A DNA stretch of 64,000 nt from Calliphora vicina (Eukaryota > Arthropoda > Insecta > Diptera > Calliphoridae): assembly GCF_958450345.1 (NCBI RefSeq), contig NC_088784.1, positions 68,721,747 through 68,785,746 of the forward strand, read 5' to 3'. Position numbers and translations under genes: made by a program. The stretch's first letter is position 1, and the number at the start of each line of letters is the position of its first letter. The notes under the pieces were generated by a model, which did not search any database, was not told where the DNA came from, and saw only the letters and a list, made by a program, of their open reading frames with translations. Below are positions 23,001-38,000 of this stretch, in pieces.

Positions 23001-26000
23001 TAAAAAATTACTTTTGCAATTTAATTTAAAAGAATAGAAATGTGTACGTAATTGTCGTTCTAATGAGACATAAAAAACAGAAATTTGTCAAAAAGTATTA
23101 AAGTTATTAAAAAATCGCCAGGCCATTAACGTATCTCAGGCCACTAGAACATGAAATGTAGGAACAAAATTAACATATTTTGAGAAATATTAAAATAAAA
23201 GTTTATTTTTACTTAGAATATATCCATATTTACTTGTATATGAGTTTTTGTCTTCGTAGGATACCGCTAACCTATTCCCAGGTATGACCAAAAAAAATTA
23301 TTTTTTTAACGGCAGTTTCAAAATTCCATTTTCAAATTTTTAAAAATTTTGTTAAACAAATTTCAGAATTTTTTGATCATCACATGGGGATTTAATAACA
23401 ACATAATAGGGAATAAAAATATGACAAAATTATGAAAATATCTCTTATAGTTTTTCCGTACCTGCGCTTTAAATTTTGAAATTTTCGAGAAAAACCAATT
23501 ATTTGGCCATTTATTCAGTTTATTTTCCCAAATCACCATGGACGAATATAGATTTCAAAAACTATATACATATAACTATGATAAAATTGTTTTATCAATA
23601 TAAGTATTCTGTTCTGACCCTAATTTTCATAGAAAAATCATCTTCAGCGATAAAATGGGTACGTCAACAAACAACATTACTGAAAAATTCACTCTTAGGT
23701 GTGGATTTTGAGCTGGCGTGGTCTTCGATCCATCTTTTTTCAAGAACGTCGTTGTACACCCTATCACTGTCAACGTCGAGCGGAGATGATGTGAACTGAC
23801 CACTGAGATCGTTGAGCCCCTTAGATTTTTTTGTGAGGTTTTCTTAAGTCACATGCGAATAAGACATGAACCACAGCGGCCCTCAAAGCCAACATCGGTC
23901 AAAGTCAACCTGATTTATATGATGACATCGATAGGCCTTTTGAATACAAAATTTCGATAATTTCTCACACACACTTTCTTTTATATTAATTTAAAGATAG
24001 AAAGACCTATACATGACTACTTAATGGCCAATATCTCAGCCTGAATTACACTACTTTCATATACATAGAAAGCGGTATCGACGGTATCCCGAGGTTCTCA
24101 ATAAATTACAGTTCATAGAAGTACTATTCTATACTCAGGTCCCATATCCATTTATAAGGTTAGTGTACATACGAGAACATTCGAAGACCTTTACACCTAT
24201 TTAGATTCCCTTAGCAATTTTTAAACTCACCTTTTCTTATCCGGACTGCTTGTAATCCACGTGTGATCCAACAGACAAATTTAACTAAAACTATCTGTGA
24301 CACATTATTGAGACAGTCCTGAACAAAATAACTTAGTCTGTGGGGCTGTTATCCAGTAACCAGGGCATTTTGGATAATCTAAAAGTGATAATCATAGACC
24401 GCTTGAGTTCTCTTTCATCAATTACTTTTTTTAAAGATTTTGGGAAATTGATTTTTTCTAGAAGATTTCAACCAAAATATTATAAAAATACCAAAAAATC
24501 CATTTGTAAAAAAATTCGAAAAAGTAACTTTTGTTCCGCGGCTCCTCATTTTGACCTTATTATGTTGGATAATAGAGACTTATTGACCATTAGGCTGTTT
24601 GCGTCTTTGAACTTTTCTTATAGACGGATATTGCGTATTCCAGAGGACAAAATTAACGGCATCTCTGTAATCTCTTAATGATCTTAATGGTACTATATAA
24701 TCCTTCGGCTGTACCAAGGCCTACCTAGCTTTTGTAGGATAGTGGCGTGAACAATATGTCCATGTTTCAGTCCGGCTGATGTAAGTGCCAACGTAGATAC
24801 AGTCTGACCTTAAGCTAGTAATAGAAATACAAGATAGTCTTAGTAACTTCCGAAGATTCAAGAGATATGTTTTATGTGTCCAGATAAGAACACCATAGCT
24901 CAAAATAGACCTCATCTTCTTCTAAAGAGTTTCTTATATAAATAAAATCTTTTCGTATTCGTCTCTCAGCTTTAAGATTCCTTAAGATCTTAGAGTTCAA
25001 AAAGTAGCCTATATTCCAGAATATAGCCGGGTTGACCCACCGATTATTTTCATTGGCTTATGGTAGTAACGGATTCCATAAGATAAAGTTTTGTTCGAAA
25101 AATATTTTTTTATTAAATAAGGAGCACAACAGGCCCAAATGAGCCCGAAAAAAATTATAGTCACAACAAGGTTACATAAAAGTGGAGATATAACTCCTTC
25201 TCGCGGTTTACCACTAGTCACAAGATTCCCTGTTCTACCCACAACCCCTATCTCAGTACATCGACTATTGACGATATATTCACATTGTGAAATGGATACT
25301 TTATATACCGAAAATATACCACATCATCAAGTCATTCCTCGATAGTGCCGACAACGTCAAGCAAGACGACCTACCTGAAGTGAGGATATTTCTGATTTAG
25401 ACTTCAACCAATCATTGCAGAGTCTTCAATAAAAACAATGCAATATTGATTGTGGTATTTCCCGCTTTGCGAATAAATAGCACTGTAATCTCCCTCAATT
25501 CCCTCGCACTTTACACTGATTCCAGAATACTCCTAAATATTATAATAAGCCATGGAATTATGACTGATATTGATCTTTGTAATAACGCAGGGAAAATTAA
25601 ATCCAACCCTGAAGCATTGAAATAGTAAATCTTTGCTCACAATGAAACCTGGCTCATATGGATTCGAGTTTACCTCCGCAATTAAAACTTTGAATAAACA
25701 TTTAAATTCAGTCGATGTATTTAGAAGATTGATGATTGATGCCAGTTGAATTAAGATCATTTTGTGACCAAAGGTTCTTGATCTCTAGTTGCATATTGTG
25801 GTTATAAGTATTACTATTATCTAGTTATGATTAAAATCTGATAAATACAAACTTGTACTCTGCTGACTCATAGCAAATCATTGACGAAATATTGGCTTTA
25901 GTTTATTCAAATCATTGATGACTGGCATCCTCGACAATGTTAGTTGTCGTTGACGATCATATGGGTGACAATTTTAAAGAATACAACAACAATCATTGTT

Positions 26001-29000
26001 GCTCGTGTAGCAACAATATCTTCCACATTGTCTTCGAAGTATAATAAACAGTATCTACAATTTGGTCTACGAATCAGTTTTGGTTTTCATCCGGGATAAG
26101 CTTATTACGTCAAAATTCTTCAAAGGCCAGCATCTTTTGAAATCTACTTTTCCATTATTGCGCTTTTTTATCCGAATACAGTAAGTTATTTGACTCTTGA
26201 TCTAGAATTATTTATAAACAACTAGAGAGAATCCCAAGATATTAAATATTCAGCTTTTAATCGGCAATCTAGGTTAGCTAAAAGTAACTAATTAATACAA
26301 TCATACGAGGCCAATACTTCCGCTCTAGTTAATTTGGATAACATCTTGTGGACTTAATCCAATCAGATACATTATCTGGCGAACTATCGGCTAGGAATAC
26401 TTCATTAATACAATCCGATGAGATGAATACATCGACTCTCAGTCGGCTGAAAACTGACTGTTGAAGATAACAGCAATGGATACACTCGAATAAGATAAAT
26501 TCAACAACTATCTATCTAACTGCAGTATAATAGCTATGACGAGATATATGCTTTGGGTATTTCCGTTGCCAATTAATGAGTTAAAATGCTTAATTCGGGA
26601 ACTTCACTATTTTCCAACGTGACCAATTTAGTATAATCTAGCGATATTATTTTCATTAAGCCATAAAATATCTTGATATTTTATGTTGTCCTAGACTTTT
26701 TTTATACCCTTCACCTTCGTAAAAAGTCAAAAAAAAAAAACTTTGTTTAACGAAAAATATTTATTTTAAAGGGTATATAAGATTCGGCACAGCGGAATAT
26801 AGCTTTCTTACTTGTTTATTTTAAACTTTTCTTTTACATTTTTAGAATTTCACTACTTTTATCAAAAATTAAACAGCATTTTTTATCAAATGACAAAACA
26901 CATTTTAAACTTCCGCTTGAAATGTTGTACGAAACAATAGGAATATAAATTCATGAGTCTTTTAAAACAGATTTGATGGCGGAGAATATTATTTATTTTA
27001 TGAAAACAAAAAGTGAATCAATTTCAAATTAAACGCATCTGGGAACTAGACATATTCAAAAATCAATTTAGCATTTCTTTAGCACTTGAATGTATAAAAT
27101 TTTATTTTAGAACGTTTTTTATATTGTAGTTTGTATTTATTTATATAATTGAAAATAATGTATGAAATTTTATTTTTTTTTTGTTTTCTTCTTTATTAAT
27201 TTTAGGTATATTGCCATTCACATGTACCAAAGAGTGGACCTGGTCATTTGGATAACACATCTGTGGGTATAAGACAAGCTTTAAATGCTCCACGTACAAA
27301 TAAATTTGTTAATGAACAAATACGTGGTGCACGCTCCGAAGTTGATGGTAAGTTTTCAAGAACACTGGTTTTTTGACTTAATTAAACAATAGTTAAGATT
27401 TCAATTAAATTTAATTACTCCAAAAGTAGCAAGTGTAAAATTCTTTTAAAAGTTCTTAAAAATAAAAACATTTTCATCATTAGAACATTTCAATTAAATG
27501 TTTATAAAATTCACATAGTCATACTTTATTGTGTAAATTGTTGTATTTTGTTTTTAATTTTATTGTGTTTTATGTTCTTAAAGGAAGTTTCGGTTCAAGA
27601 CAATCAACACCAAATGGTTATGGCAGTCGTGAGGTGAGTTCGCCATCACAAAACGATTCCGATTACAAATATGGACGATTCGATGCCAGTGCGCTACATA
27701 TTGCACATGCTCTCAAACAGACTGAAATACAAAAGGCCTATAATAAGGCGAGAGAAAAACCAATCGATTTCTATTTGGTAAGTTAAAATTTCTAATCATT
27801 TTTATTGTGTATTTTTATTTATGTTTATTCTTTAAGGAAAAACTTTTATGGTAAGAAAAAAACAAACAACTTAAGACACAAAAACTGGTTTGTTTCTTAG
27901 ATCTATTGTTATATTGTTGCTAAAACACTTGTCAATCATTTAAAATTTTTTCTCTGTCTCCTGTTCTCAGAGGAAAGTAATAATTGATTTTTTAGTGATT
28001 CCACTTATTTCATCTAATGAACGCACTTTTAATATTCATATTAAATTGTAATTTTGAATGCCTATTCCAATAATAAATATTCATTGTTGTGGAACAGAAT
28101 TACAATGTTTTTACATGATTTCTTAAAAATTCGTTTGTTCTCTAAAAAATCATAATCGTACTTACTTCAGCTGCATTAAGGTGGAACTTATATAGGACTT
28201 CTTCGAATTTCAAGGTCTAAAAATGTCCGCTGACACAAATGCAGAAAATTTGAGTAAAATCGGATATGGTGAAGAGCATGGGTTCTCACAAGCTTTTGCT
28301 TCAGGGACTCCCCTGACCCACTTCATATTACACTGTGCAACAAGAAAATCTTTCCCGAATGAGCCCAACGGGAAATGAAAGTAGATAATTAGTATACCAA
28401 AACCCCCAAAGGGTTTTTAAAAGTTAGCTCGTGTTTTAAAGTTATTCGCCTTTAAAGTTCAGCTTTTTTGAGTAAAAATTTTTCATATATATTTTATGAA
28501 TAATCTATTGAAGTAAGTCAATATTTATATAAAGTAATTTTAGTTGAATGTTCTAGTCCTAATATACTTAAAATTCATTAATTTTAACACTTTTTGCAGA
28601 TTTATTTTTTTATTTTTATAGTTTTTGGTACTTAGATACGCAATTACCAATTTTTGGAGAATTGCTGAATATTGCTGTAAAATTATTGAGTAGTGGGTAT
28701 CGTGTATCGAGTATTTGCCATATTGTTTGAGTACTCAATACTCAAAAGTAGTTACTCAATACTTTTAGACTTGTATTTTTACAATTTAATTTATTTAAAT
28801 TTAACAGTTATGGTGCAAAAAATGCATCTCTACTATAAATACAACTCAAATCAATATTATAAATGCAACTCTTAGCGTAAACAATTTTCAAATCAGAATA
28901 AAATATTATTAAAAAAACTGGAATAATAGTTAAAAAGTTCAAAATATTTATTGATATAATCTCGTAAAAATAAAATGTTTCTAAAAAGGAGTGATGTCTG

Positions 29001-32000
29001 CTAATACATTACCGAAAAGCAGAAAAATATATCGGTTTTAAATTTAAAAAAATCCGGATATCGTGAAGAGCATGAAGCTTTTTTTCAGAGACTCCCCTGA
29101 TTCACTTCATATTATTTTATACAAAACACAAAAAAACAACAATTTAAATTTTCAGATTGAAATTGAGGAACTACAAATTGATATTGAGAGAATCAAATTA
29201 ATATTGGGAAAATAGAGAAAAAATATCAATGAATAAATGAATCAAAATTGTTGTGCAATAGTAGGTTTTTGTCTCTCAGTTACTTATCTAGTTGTCATCT
29301 CCCAGCAGTTCTAGGAGACAGTGCCGAACTAGTGCTTTTACCCATCATTTTAGTTGAAACTAAATAACATAACTAGCTACGAGACTGCCTGATAGCTGGT
29401 CCAAAGTAGTAAACGCATTGGATTCACATTTCGGTTACATAGCATCAGTTACCTTACTCGTTAACTGACTGGTTATTTGATCAGCTACATAACTAATCAT
29501 TTTTACACGTACGGGTGCTAATTGACCTCAAATAGACAGTTAACAAGTAAGAGAGCTATATTCGCCGAATCAGCCGAATCTTACATACTCTTCACCAAAT
29601 TATTCTTCAAAATACAAATTTTAAATATTTTTAGGTAAACAAAATTTATTTTTTTTCCAGTTGTTTTTTCGAAATTGTTTTTTTTCATTTTTAGGAAAAA
29701 TTTTTTTTTTCAAATTGTTATTTAAAATTTTTTTTTTTTAAATTTTAAAAAGATTTTTTTTGTTTTTTAATTTTTTTTTTCCATTTTGACCCATTGTAGG
29801 TCCAACTTACTATGGTCTTATATACGTCGTTGCAAAGGTCTTTGAAAATACTATCATTAGATATCCATATTGTCTATATTAATGACTTAGTAATCCAGAT
29901 ATAGGTCAAAAATCGAGTTTGTCCTGGTTGTTTCCTCATATCTCAGCCATTTGTGACCGATTTTGCTTCTTGTGACCGGAAACTTCTCGAAAGCATGCCT
30001 GACAGAATTATTGAAGATTTGGATCCCGAAGATATCTGGGGTCTTCAGAAAATTGATTTCAACAGACATACAGACGGACATAGCTTAATCGACTTTATAC
30101 GGTCGGAAAATTATATTGTGGAAATTACAAACGGAATGACAAACTTATATATACCCTTCTCACGAAGGTGAAGGAGACAGTGCTGAACTAGTGCTTTTAA
30201 CCATCATTTTATATGAAAACAAGTAAGAGAGTTATATTCGGCTGTGCCGAATTTTATATACCCTTCACCAAAATATACTTTAAAATATATTTAGGTAACA
30301 AAATTTAATTTTTTTCCAGTTGTTTTTTCGAAATTGTTTTTTAAAATTTTTTCTTAATTTTTTTTTTATATTTTAAATTTTTTTTTAATTTTAAAAAAAA
30401 TTTTTTTTTAGTTTATAATTTATTTTTTTAATATTTAATATTTAGTGAAAAAATGTTGATGAAAAAAATAATTCGGGTTAAAAAATATTTTCTCGCTACC
30501 TAACTGGTTACTTGATATGCTAAATAACTAGTTATTTTTACACGTAACGGTGCTAATTGACCTCAAATAGACAGATAAAAAGACATTTAATAGACAGTCC
30601 AATAACCGATTGCTTTAAACAAACCTTCCTTCGACAATTCTCCAATAGATTGTTACTGGTGGGTAAAATAACTACTTTCTAAAGTGCAATACAAAATAAA
30701 CATTGAAAGTGACTTCACTATAGGTGACTTCACTATGAGACACTAAAGTGACTATTGACTTCACGCTATGTTTCATGGGATATCAATATACTTAAGCAAA
30801 AACAAAAATAAACTGAATGAGAATTATATCATCACAATTTGTATAAAACCATTTTGTACGAGTTACTCTTAAATCGTTTAAAGTGAATACACTCTAGATT
30901 ACATAGAGATACTTAAGTGACAATTGTCTTCACGCTAGATTACCTGGGATATATAAAGTAACGAATTGTCTCTCTGCACTACAAAGAGCACATACGTCAG
31001 CCAAGTGATAGGACATTAGTAGCAATTACTGTATATACGGGATACATTGACTACGTGCTAAACTGCTGGTCTATGACAATAAACATAGAATAATTACATA
31101 GAACGGAAGGAGAGAGAAATGTCAATACTTTCTCCAGAATTAAGATTTTGACGAAGGACATAGGACGAAGTCTATAGGGATTTATATGTACGGAATATAG
31201 AGCCATATTACGTTAAGAAATGTATATGGGGCTTGGAGAAATCTTGGACCGAATCTTACCATTTTCAACAGAGTTAGGAATTACGTTTGCAAATTTTGTG
31301 AAAAACTTCGCTCTTATTTTGTCCTACTAAATGTCTATACCAAATCTTTATTTCTTCAAAAACAGTTTGAAGAATTATTTCGCAATATGTGCAACTAAAT
31401 ATTTCTGCGGTCCACACTTAAACATATGGTGTTGGCAATGGAATTTGAGAGATGGGTTTTTATGATTTTGCTAAAATTTTCTGCTGTTGGTTTTTAGATG
31501 ATAGAGAATATTTTTAGACTTTGGGCGCAGTTAATATAAGGTCCACCTTAATAGTGAATAGTAAATTCATATATTTTATTGCATACCTACATGCAACAAA
31601 ATTATCTAATGTTTTTTTGTTCATTACAACAAGCTGAAATAAACTACAAGAACCGTTTTACTACTGTTCTAATACAGTACAAATTTACCTTCCTCGTTTA
31701 AATTGTTTTTCCCTGCACCCCCTGTTTTAGACTAAACTTTTAATGGTCAAGTAAAGTTTGATTTTTTTTTCGTACACATTTTTTCTTTTTATTAAAGAAC
31801 ATTAACAATGTTTTAGCTTGTTTTATTACAACTGTAACATTGTGTTAATGTTATAAATTAAGAGATTATTTAGTGCAGAACATCCGATTTATAAAAAAAA
31901 CACAAAATAAGAAGATAAATAGCAGAAATAGAAGAAAAACCTAGGTATGAAACCAAGACAAGAGAATCCAAGCCAAGTCAAGTCAAGCCAGCCATCAACA

Positions 32001-35000
32001 ACTAACCGAACAAACGACCACTAACCAAAATGTACTTAAAGACCATTTAACTATTTAAGTAACAGTATTTGTTAATGTTTGTTAGTGTGTTGTTATTGTT
32101 GTTTATAGCCAAGTGAAATAACAACAACAACAACACTAACAATTTTATTCAACAATGCAACAATGCAGTTAACGAAAATGATAAAATTGAAATTTCATAA
32201 TTATTTAGGCGACACAGGGCACACCCTACTTTAATTCTATATAAATTAAACTACTCTTTCATAATTGAGTATGCGACATTAAATTCTTAATTTATAGCTA
32301 CTATTTTGAAAGGGAAAGTAGGAATTTTCCACTAGGAAAACAATAGCTCCTATATTCGAAAATAACTTAAATGTTGCTACAGGAACCAAATTTAGTTAAT
32401 ATTACGTTCATGTTAATATAAATCTATGTATGACTAGTTAGTAGTGTGATAATCTGTCAGTCTGAGTTCAATTACGTTCAGTCTGTTTTCACTACAACGG
32501 GTTTATAGTTTTGGTGATTATTTTGTAATATAAAATAAATTGGTCAATTCACAAGGTCTCTTATCATGTCATATTGTCATAATGTCCTAATATTTCGCAA
32601 TGGTTTTTATTGCTTTTCTAGCAAAAAATGTCCTAAAACCTATAAAACCATCCTATTGTTCTAATGAAAGTGTAAATCTTATTTAAATCAGCCCTAAATA
32701 GACTGGCATTTGTTGACCAAAAATTATACTTCTTAGGTCCAAAAGCAAGAAAGTGGCAGATAAAATGTTCAGTTGTCTCCTCTTCTTTAACGTCGTACTA
32801 TCTCTACAAAAGTAGTTTTAAGGCAATCGTGTGTGCCCCTAGAGCCCATTAACCAATGAGAATGGCGGCCTTCAGGTTTCTTTAATGGGATCTAGGCAGA
32901 TTAATAGCGAGTTGTGTCCTTTGCATATCCATGTTATGACAGATTTGTCTGGTATCCTCGAAAGCGGGTTCTCTCTACCATTCTTTGGCAATGAGAAGAA
33001 GTTTGTGTTGTTTTTTCTCAAGAGAGGTTTGGCATTCGTATGTACAAGCTCTACAGTTTCCTGTGTCCTGGAACACATATTAAGATAACCGTTGAATGTC
33101 TCGATATCTCCTTTAGATACATCTGGCATTCTTCAACAATTTTCGATGTGATGTGCACTCACTAGCAATCTAATGACCGCTTTTCTAGCAGTAAATATGT
33201 GGATATCCCTGTTCGATAATTTCAGCTTGAATTGTGCTACCCTAATCTGTTAGCCTAAGGATAGTCTACGATTCAACTAGAGATTCCGAATAGATACCAT
33301 ATCCGAACTTTTCATTTTATTATCGTTCGACAAAACGAAGTGTATAATGTATAATTCTCTATAACCTTTACCGAAGTATAACAAATAGTTCGACTCTCAA
33401 TTTTTCAATATTACTCTCTCACATATACGGGTGCCGTGTGAATTCAATACCCTTATGAGAGATGTAAACAAATTGTGGAATAAATAAAGTTTAATACAAG
33501 TTATTGCATTAATACACATTATTTTATAATTTTGTGCAACACATTTAGTTCTTTTTCATTTCCGAAACGCATCAATTTCTCACAAACTAAAAATACATTT
33601 TTATTAATTTTTTTGTTGTAGAATTTAAACTATGTGCTCTTTGTAGTGCAGAGAGTAGACAATTATCACTTAAGTGTCTCTAAGTAATCTAGAGTGTAGT
33701 CACTTTAAGAGTATTGTTAGTAATTCGTACAAACTGGTTTTATACAAATTGTGTAGATATAATTCTCATATAGTTTATTATTATTTTTACTTAAGTATAC
33801 TGATATCCCATGTTACATAGCGTAAAGTCAATAGTCACTTTGGTGTCTCTTTGTAAGCTATAGTGAAGTCACTTTAAACTTTTATTTTGTACTGCACTTT
33901 AGAAAGTAGTTCTTTGACCCACCAGTAATCTATTGGAGAGTTGTCGGAGGAAGGTTTGTTTACAAGCATTCGTTTATTGGACTGTGTATGATATGTTTTT
34001 TTAACTGACTATTTGAGGATAATTAGCAACCGTACATGTTAAAATAAATAGTTATGTAGCTGATAAAATAACCAGCTAGTAAGGTAACTGATGCTATTAA
34101 ACCAGTATATGAATCCAATGCGTTGACTACTTTTGACTAGCTATCAGACAGTCTTATTGAAATCAAAAAGGGTCATGCAAGTTTTAAAATAACTAGTCAC
34201 GTTCGAGAGAGTCTCCTGATCGAAACAGTTGCTGCCAAACTTTCATTACTTTTTAAATATTTGTTAATAATGAGAAGGCGTTCTTACTCCATTTTTCTAT
34301 CTCTAAGCTTTCAGTTGTCAAACTGGGGGTTTTTCAGATTCGCAACTTTTCACTGTAAATTTAAATCATGAATTCTGGGACATCCCAGCAGAGTGTCTGT
34401 TAAAACATTCGGAAGCCTACTGGTACATGACGGACCTGGAGACATAATTTGAAAATTCTCTTCAATTGGAGGGCAATAACATCACCGTTGATCAGAGATA
34501 GGGAGATTTTATCACGTTGATATTTTTGATGTACTGATTTCCCTATAGTACTCAGTGTACCTAGCCACCTATTGCTCTGGTCCTATTGATCAGTCGTATT
34601 GCATGTGTTCTTCGTTTTTTCAAGTTCATTGCACATATGTACGTGTTCGACCTCCTGAACTTCAATTTAAAACTATTTTCATAGGCATTACGAATTTCCT
34701 CTTTTCAATGATAATCATTGAATATTCCTTTGGTGAGGAATGTCATCACAGACGTGCCAAATTTTTACAGTCACCTGTCAATTTTTCTGGTTACACTATG
34801 AAATATTTTATTAAATATTACAATTACCGCTAAAAAAAGTTATATTTATTCCCCCTCTGTAAGTTGAACGGACTCAAGCTTGATTCTTATTAAATTTTAG
34901 GATTACCGCTAGCAAAAATTTATATTTATTCACCCCTCCACTTTAACAAGTAAATGCATAATGTTTAAAAATACATATAATTATTATATTTAAATGTTAG

Positions 35001-38000
35001 GTACACTGTAGTGTTCATTCACCATGACCATAAATTTATATATTTTATTCACCTTAAAACTTGTATAATAAAGTTAAAATTAAAACATAAGCCAACATTA
35101 GATAGGAGATACAAATACTTACACTTGTCTGTATGATGAAAATAAAATTCAAAAATTTCATAAACAAAAAAAACGCCCGCTCTATATTTTCAAACAAATC
35201 GAACAAAGTACTCGATTGCACTTAAAACAAGACTTTATGGCCTTATTGACTTACAAAGTGGACGACGGCATTAAATAAAAAAAAATAAAATCCAACAAAA
35301 AACCAAGTGATTACTTTACGGGACCTGTGGCTGGCTGTTGCTCGCTGTCCATTTGGTAGCACTAAATGGATGATGATGGAAAAAACTGACTGACTGGCTG
35401 TTTGAATGGATAGTTGGTCATACTGCGTTCATACATCCATCCATCGTGTACGAATACATATTTCTATGGCTGGATGTATGTAAGAGATACGAGCGTATGG
35501 ATGGATGATTGCTTTTGTTACTTTCACTTGGATGCATAATTTAGTAACGCATTTGTACGAGTATGTGGTAGACTGTAGACGAGTAATAAATGAGGGAAAA
35601 AAAAGCTAACCAAACAAGTGACTGTTTAGTTTAAGGTGCAATTAACCCATATATGCTGCATATGTAATGCAAGAGCCGTAATATAGCATCCTTTATATGG
35701 GTTAAAATCGTGTTTTCTCTAGGAACTTTGTCTTTCATTGTGGTCTGCAAATCCGTATTAATTAAAGTTTGGAGATGTTGAAAGTTTTCTTCAAAACTAG
35801 GTAATTTAATGATAAAGCGCATCATTAGCTCTATTTAATTACCCAAAATTCGTATGTGAAGCCTGGCAAAAGCCAAATATCCATGGCACTAAGGTAATCC
35901 TCTGTATGTGGTGGGAACAAAAGGGTCATATCTATTATTATCTGCTTAAATCCGACCAGACCATCACAGGGAACCAAAATATGCGGCAAGACATGAAACC
36001 GTAATATTCCATCATGACAACGCTCAGACACATGTTGCAATCTGGACTATAAGCCCTCATCCGCCAGATAGTCCAGACCTTGTCTCATCCGACAACTATT
36101 TGTTTCGATCGATGCAGAACGCTCTTTCAGGGATACTGATTCGTACTTGGCCTCAAAAGATGAGCAGTTCTTTTGACTCGGAATCCATATGTTCCCAGAA
36201 AGATGAAAAAAGGTCATAGCTAATAATGTCCAATATTGTGAACCGATTTCGTCTTCCGTATCAAAATCACCACTTCTGAACCGAATATACCATCTCTCGC
36301 ACATTGAAACCGAGTCCATAGCTCAAATTCAAAAAGAGCTTGCAAAATCTGTGGAAACTACACAAGCAGCAATTTAAAAAATTTTGCGAGCAGCAGGATT
36401 TATCCAAAAGCAGTGAAATTGAAGCCGAGAAACCTTGATGGACGATTTTGTATGTCCGAAAAGATGTTTGAATGCTATATAAAAGAAAATCATTTGTGCT
36501 CTGAATAATGCGTAAGATCGTACATGAAGCCCGAGCCAATCATCAATGGCACTAAGGTAAAGCTCAGTATTTAGTGGGACCAAAAGGGTCCTATCTAGGC
36601 ACAGGAAATCTGTACCGAACGCACGGATTCGTTTGAAGCGAGCATTGACCGAAAAACTCCCAGAATAAGCAGCCAGACATGAAACCGTAATATTCCATCA
36701 TGACTGTTAAAAAGTATTTAGAATTAAGTGGTTGGGAAGTTTTGCCTCATCCGCTTTATAGTCCAGACTTTGCCCCGTCCCACTACTATTTGTTTCGATC
36801 GATGCAGAACGCTCTCTCTGGGATACGCTTCACTTTGGAACAGATTATCCGAAATTTGCTTGTTTCATTGTTGTTTTTTAACTTTTTTTTTAATTTTTTA
36901 AATTTAAAATTTTTTTTTTAAATATTTAGCGGAAAAAAAATGTTGGTGAAAAAAAAAATCGGGTTAAAAAATATTTTTTCCCGATTTTGACCCATTGTAA
37001 GGCCAACTTCCTATGTCGTTGCAGAGGTCTTTAAAATATCTATCATTAGATATCCATATTGTCTATATTAATGACTTAGTAATCCAGATATAGGTCAAAA
37101 ATCGATGTTGTCCTGGTTTTTTCCTTATATCTCAGACATTTGTGGACCGATTTTATCGATTTTAAATAGCAACCGAATATGAATCGTGTATGTAAGTTAT
37201 TTGGGGACTTCGGAAAGTTGATTTCAACAGACAGACAGACGGAAATGGCTTAATCGTCTCCGCTATCTATAAGGATTCAGAATATATATACTTTATAGGG
37301 TCGGAAAATTATATTGTGGAAATTAAATACGAAATGCCAAACCCTTCTCACGAATGTGAAGGGTATAATAAATCACAATTACACATATCGTGCGCTTCAT
37401 CCATAATTGACCACAGCTACTGGGCGTTAATATCTTAAAAGTGTTAATACCTAATTTCATGATTATCAAATAATATTAATATATTAAAATAGAATACAAA
37501 TACGTTTCATATATACACGACCATTGATGAAGATCGCTAGGCACAACATCACCGGATCATAAAAGGACTTGACCAAATAAAATTTTTCAAATATTTCGCT
37601 CGCTAAAAACATTTTTATCAAAACTTTTTCTAATACAGAGCAGTCATCACCTTTAAGGCAGGTGGTCAACATAATATACACGTTCAACTTCTTAGTATTG
37701 TTGTTATTCACAAATCATGATGATTGTTGCAACTTGCAACCACAAATTTAAGTACGAGTTTGAACATATGAGTGCATTGTTGTTTATATTGTCTATAAAA
37801 ATAGTTGCTTGCAGCCGGGTTTGTAATATTTTCTTTTGTTTTATCAATCAGTCAGTGGTAGTTTTTGTTGTTTTATTTGTTCGGGTTGCTTCCGTATTTG
37901 GGAAAAAATGTTTTGAAGTTTTTGCCTCCGTTTTTGTAAAGTTGTTGTATATTTTTTCACTTGTTGCAACATTTTAGCAAATTTTATTGTTACAAGTTGG

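Larger units (their letters stand above)
17054..27205 (+). other. hil: hil intron 1 (10.2 kb), repeat-filled
   Basis: Bounded by GTAAGT and a T-rich TTTTAG. It holds family 2 repeat copy 2, a mariner relic, a GTCGA-rich hAT-like element, a dispersed repeat, and a decayed LINE reverse transcriptase. It splits the second LIM zinc finger. Confidence 0.85.
29302..34230. repeat. 4.9 kb inverted-repeat structure in hil intron 3
   Basis: The sequence at 33631-34230 is the inverted, diverged counterpart of the left side, which now runs from 29302 to 30994 because family 1 repeats sit inside it. Clear matching points: TGTGCTCTTTGTAGTGCAGA (33633) with its complement ending near 30994; the TCTCCAATAGATT / CCACCAGTAA block; and the AACGCATTGGATTC / GAATCCAATGCGTT block (29410 and 34110). 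Arms are about 600-740 bp and the spacer is 2.6 kb (30995-33630). The spacer contains a LINE relic and a MITE piece but no intact gene. It could be a foldback transposon or two opposed copies of one element. Confidence 0.7.

Noticed and set aside
29953..30171. 72-codon frame inside family 1 repeat
   Set aside because: The frame exists on both strands and is broken in other copies of the repeat, so it is not a conserved product.
35631..35825. Minus-strand frame resembling a Pao/BEL polyprotein linker (RFIIKLP, IYGLIAP)
   Set aside because: The resemblance is limited to a few residues at each end, and the surrounding frames do not continue the polyprotein.
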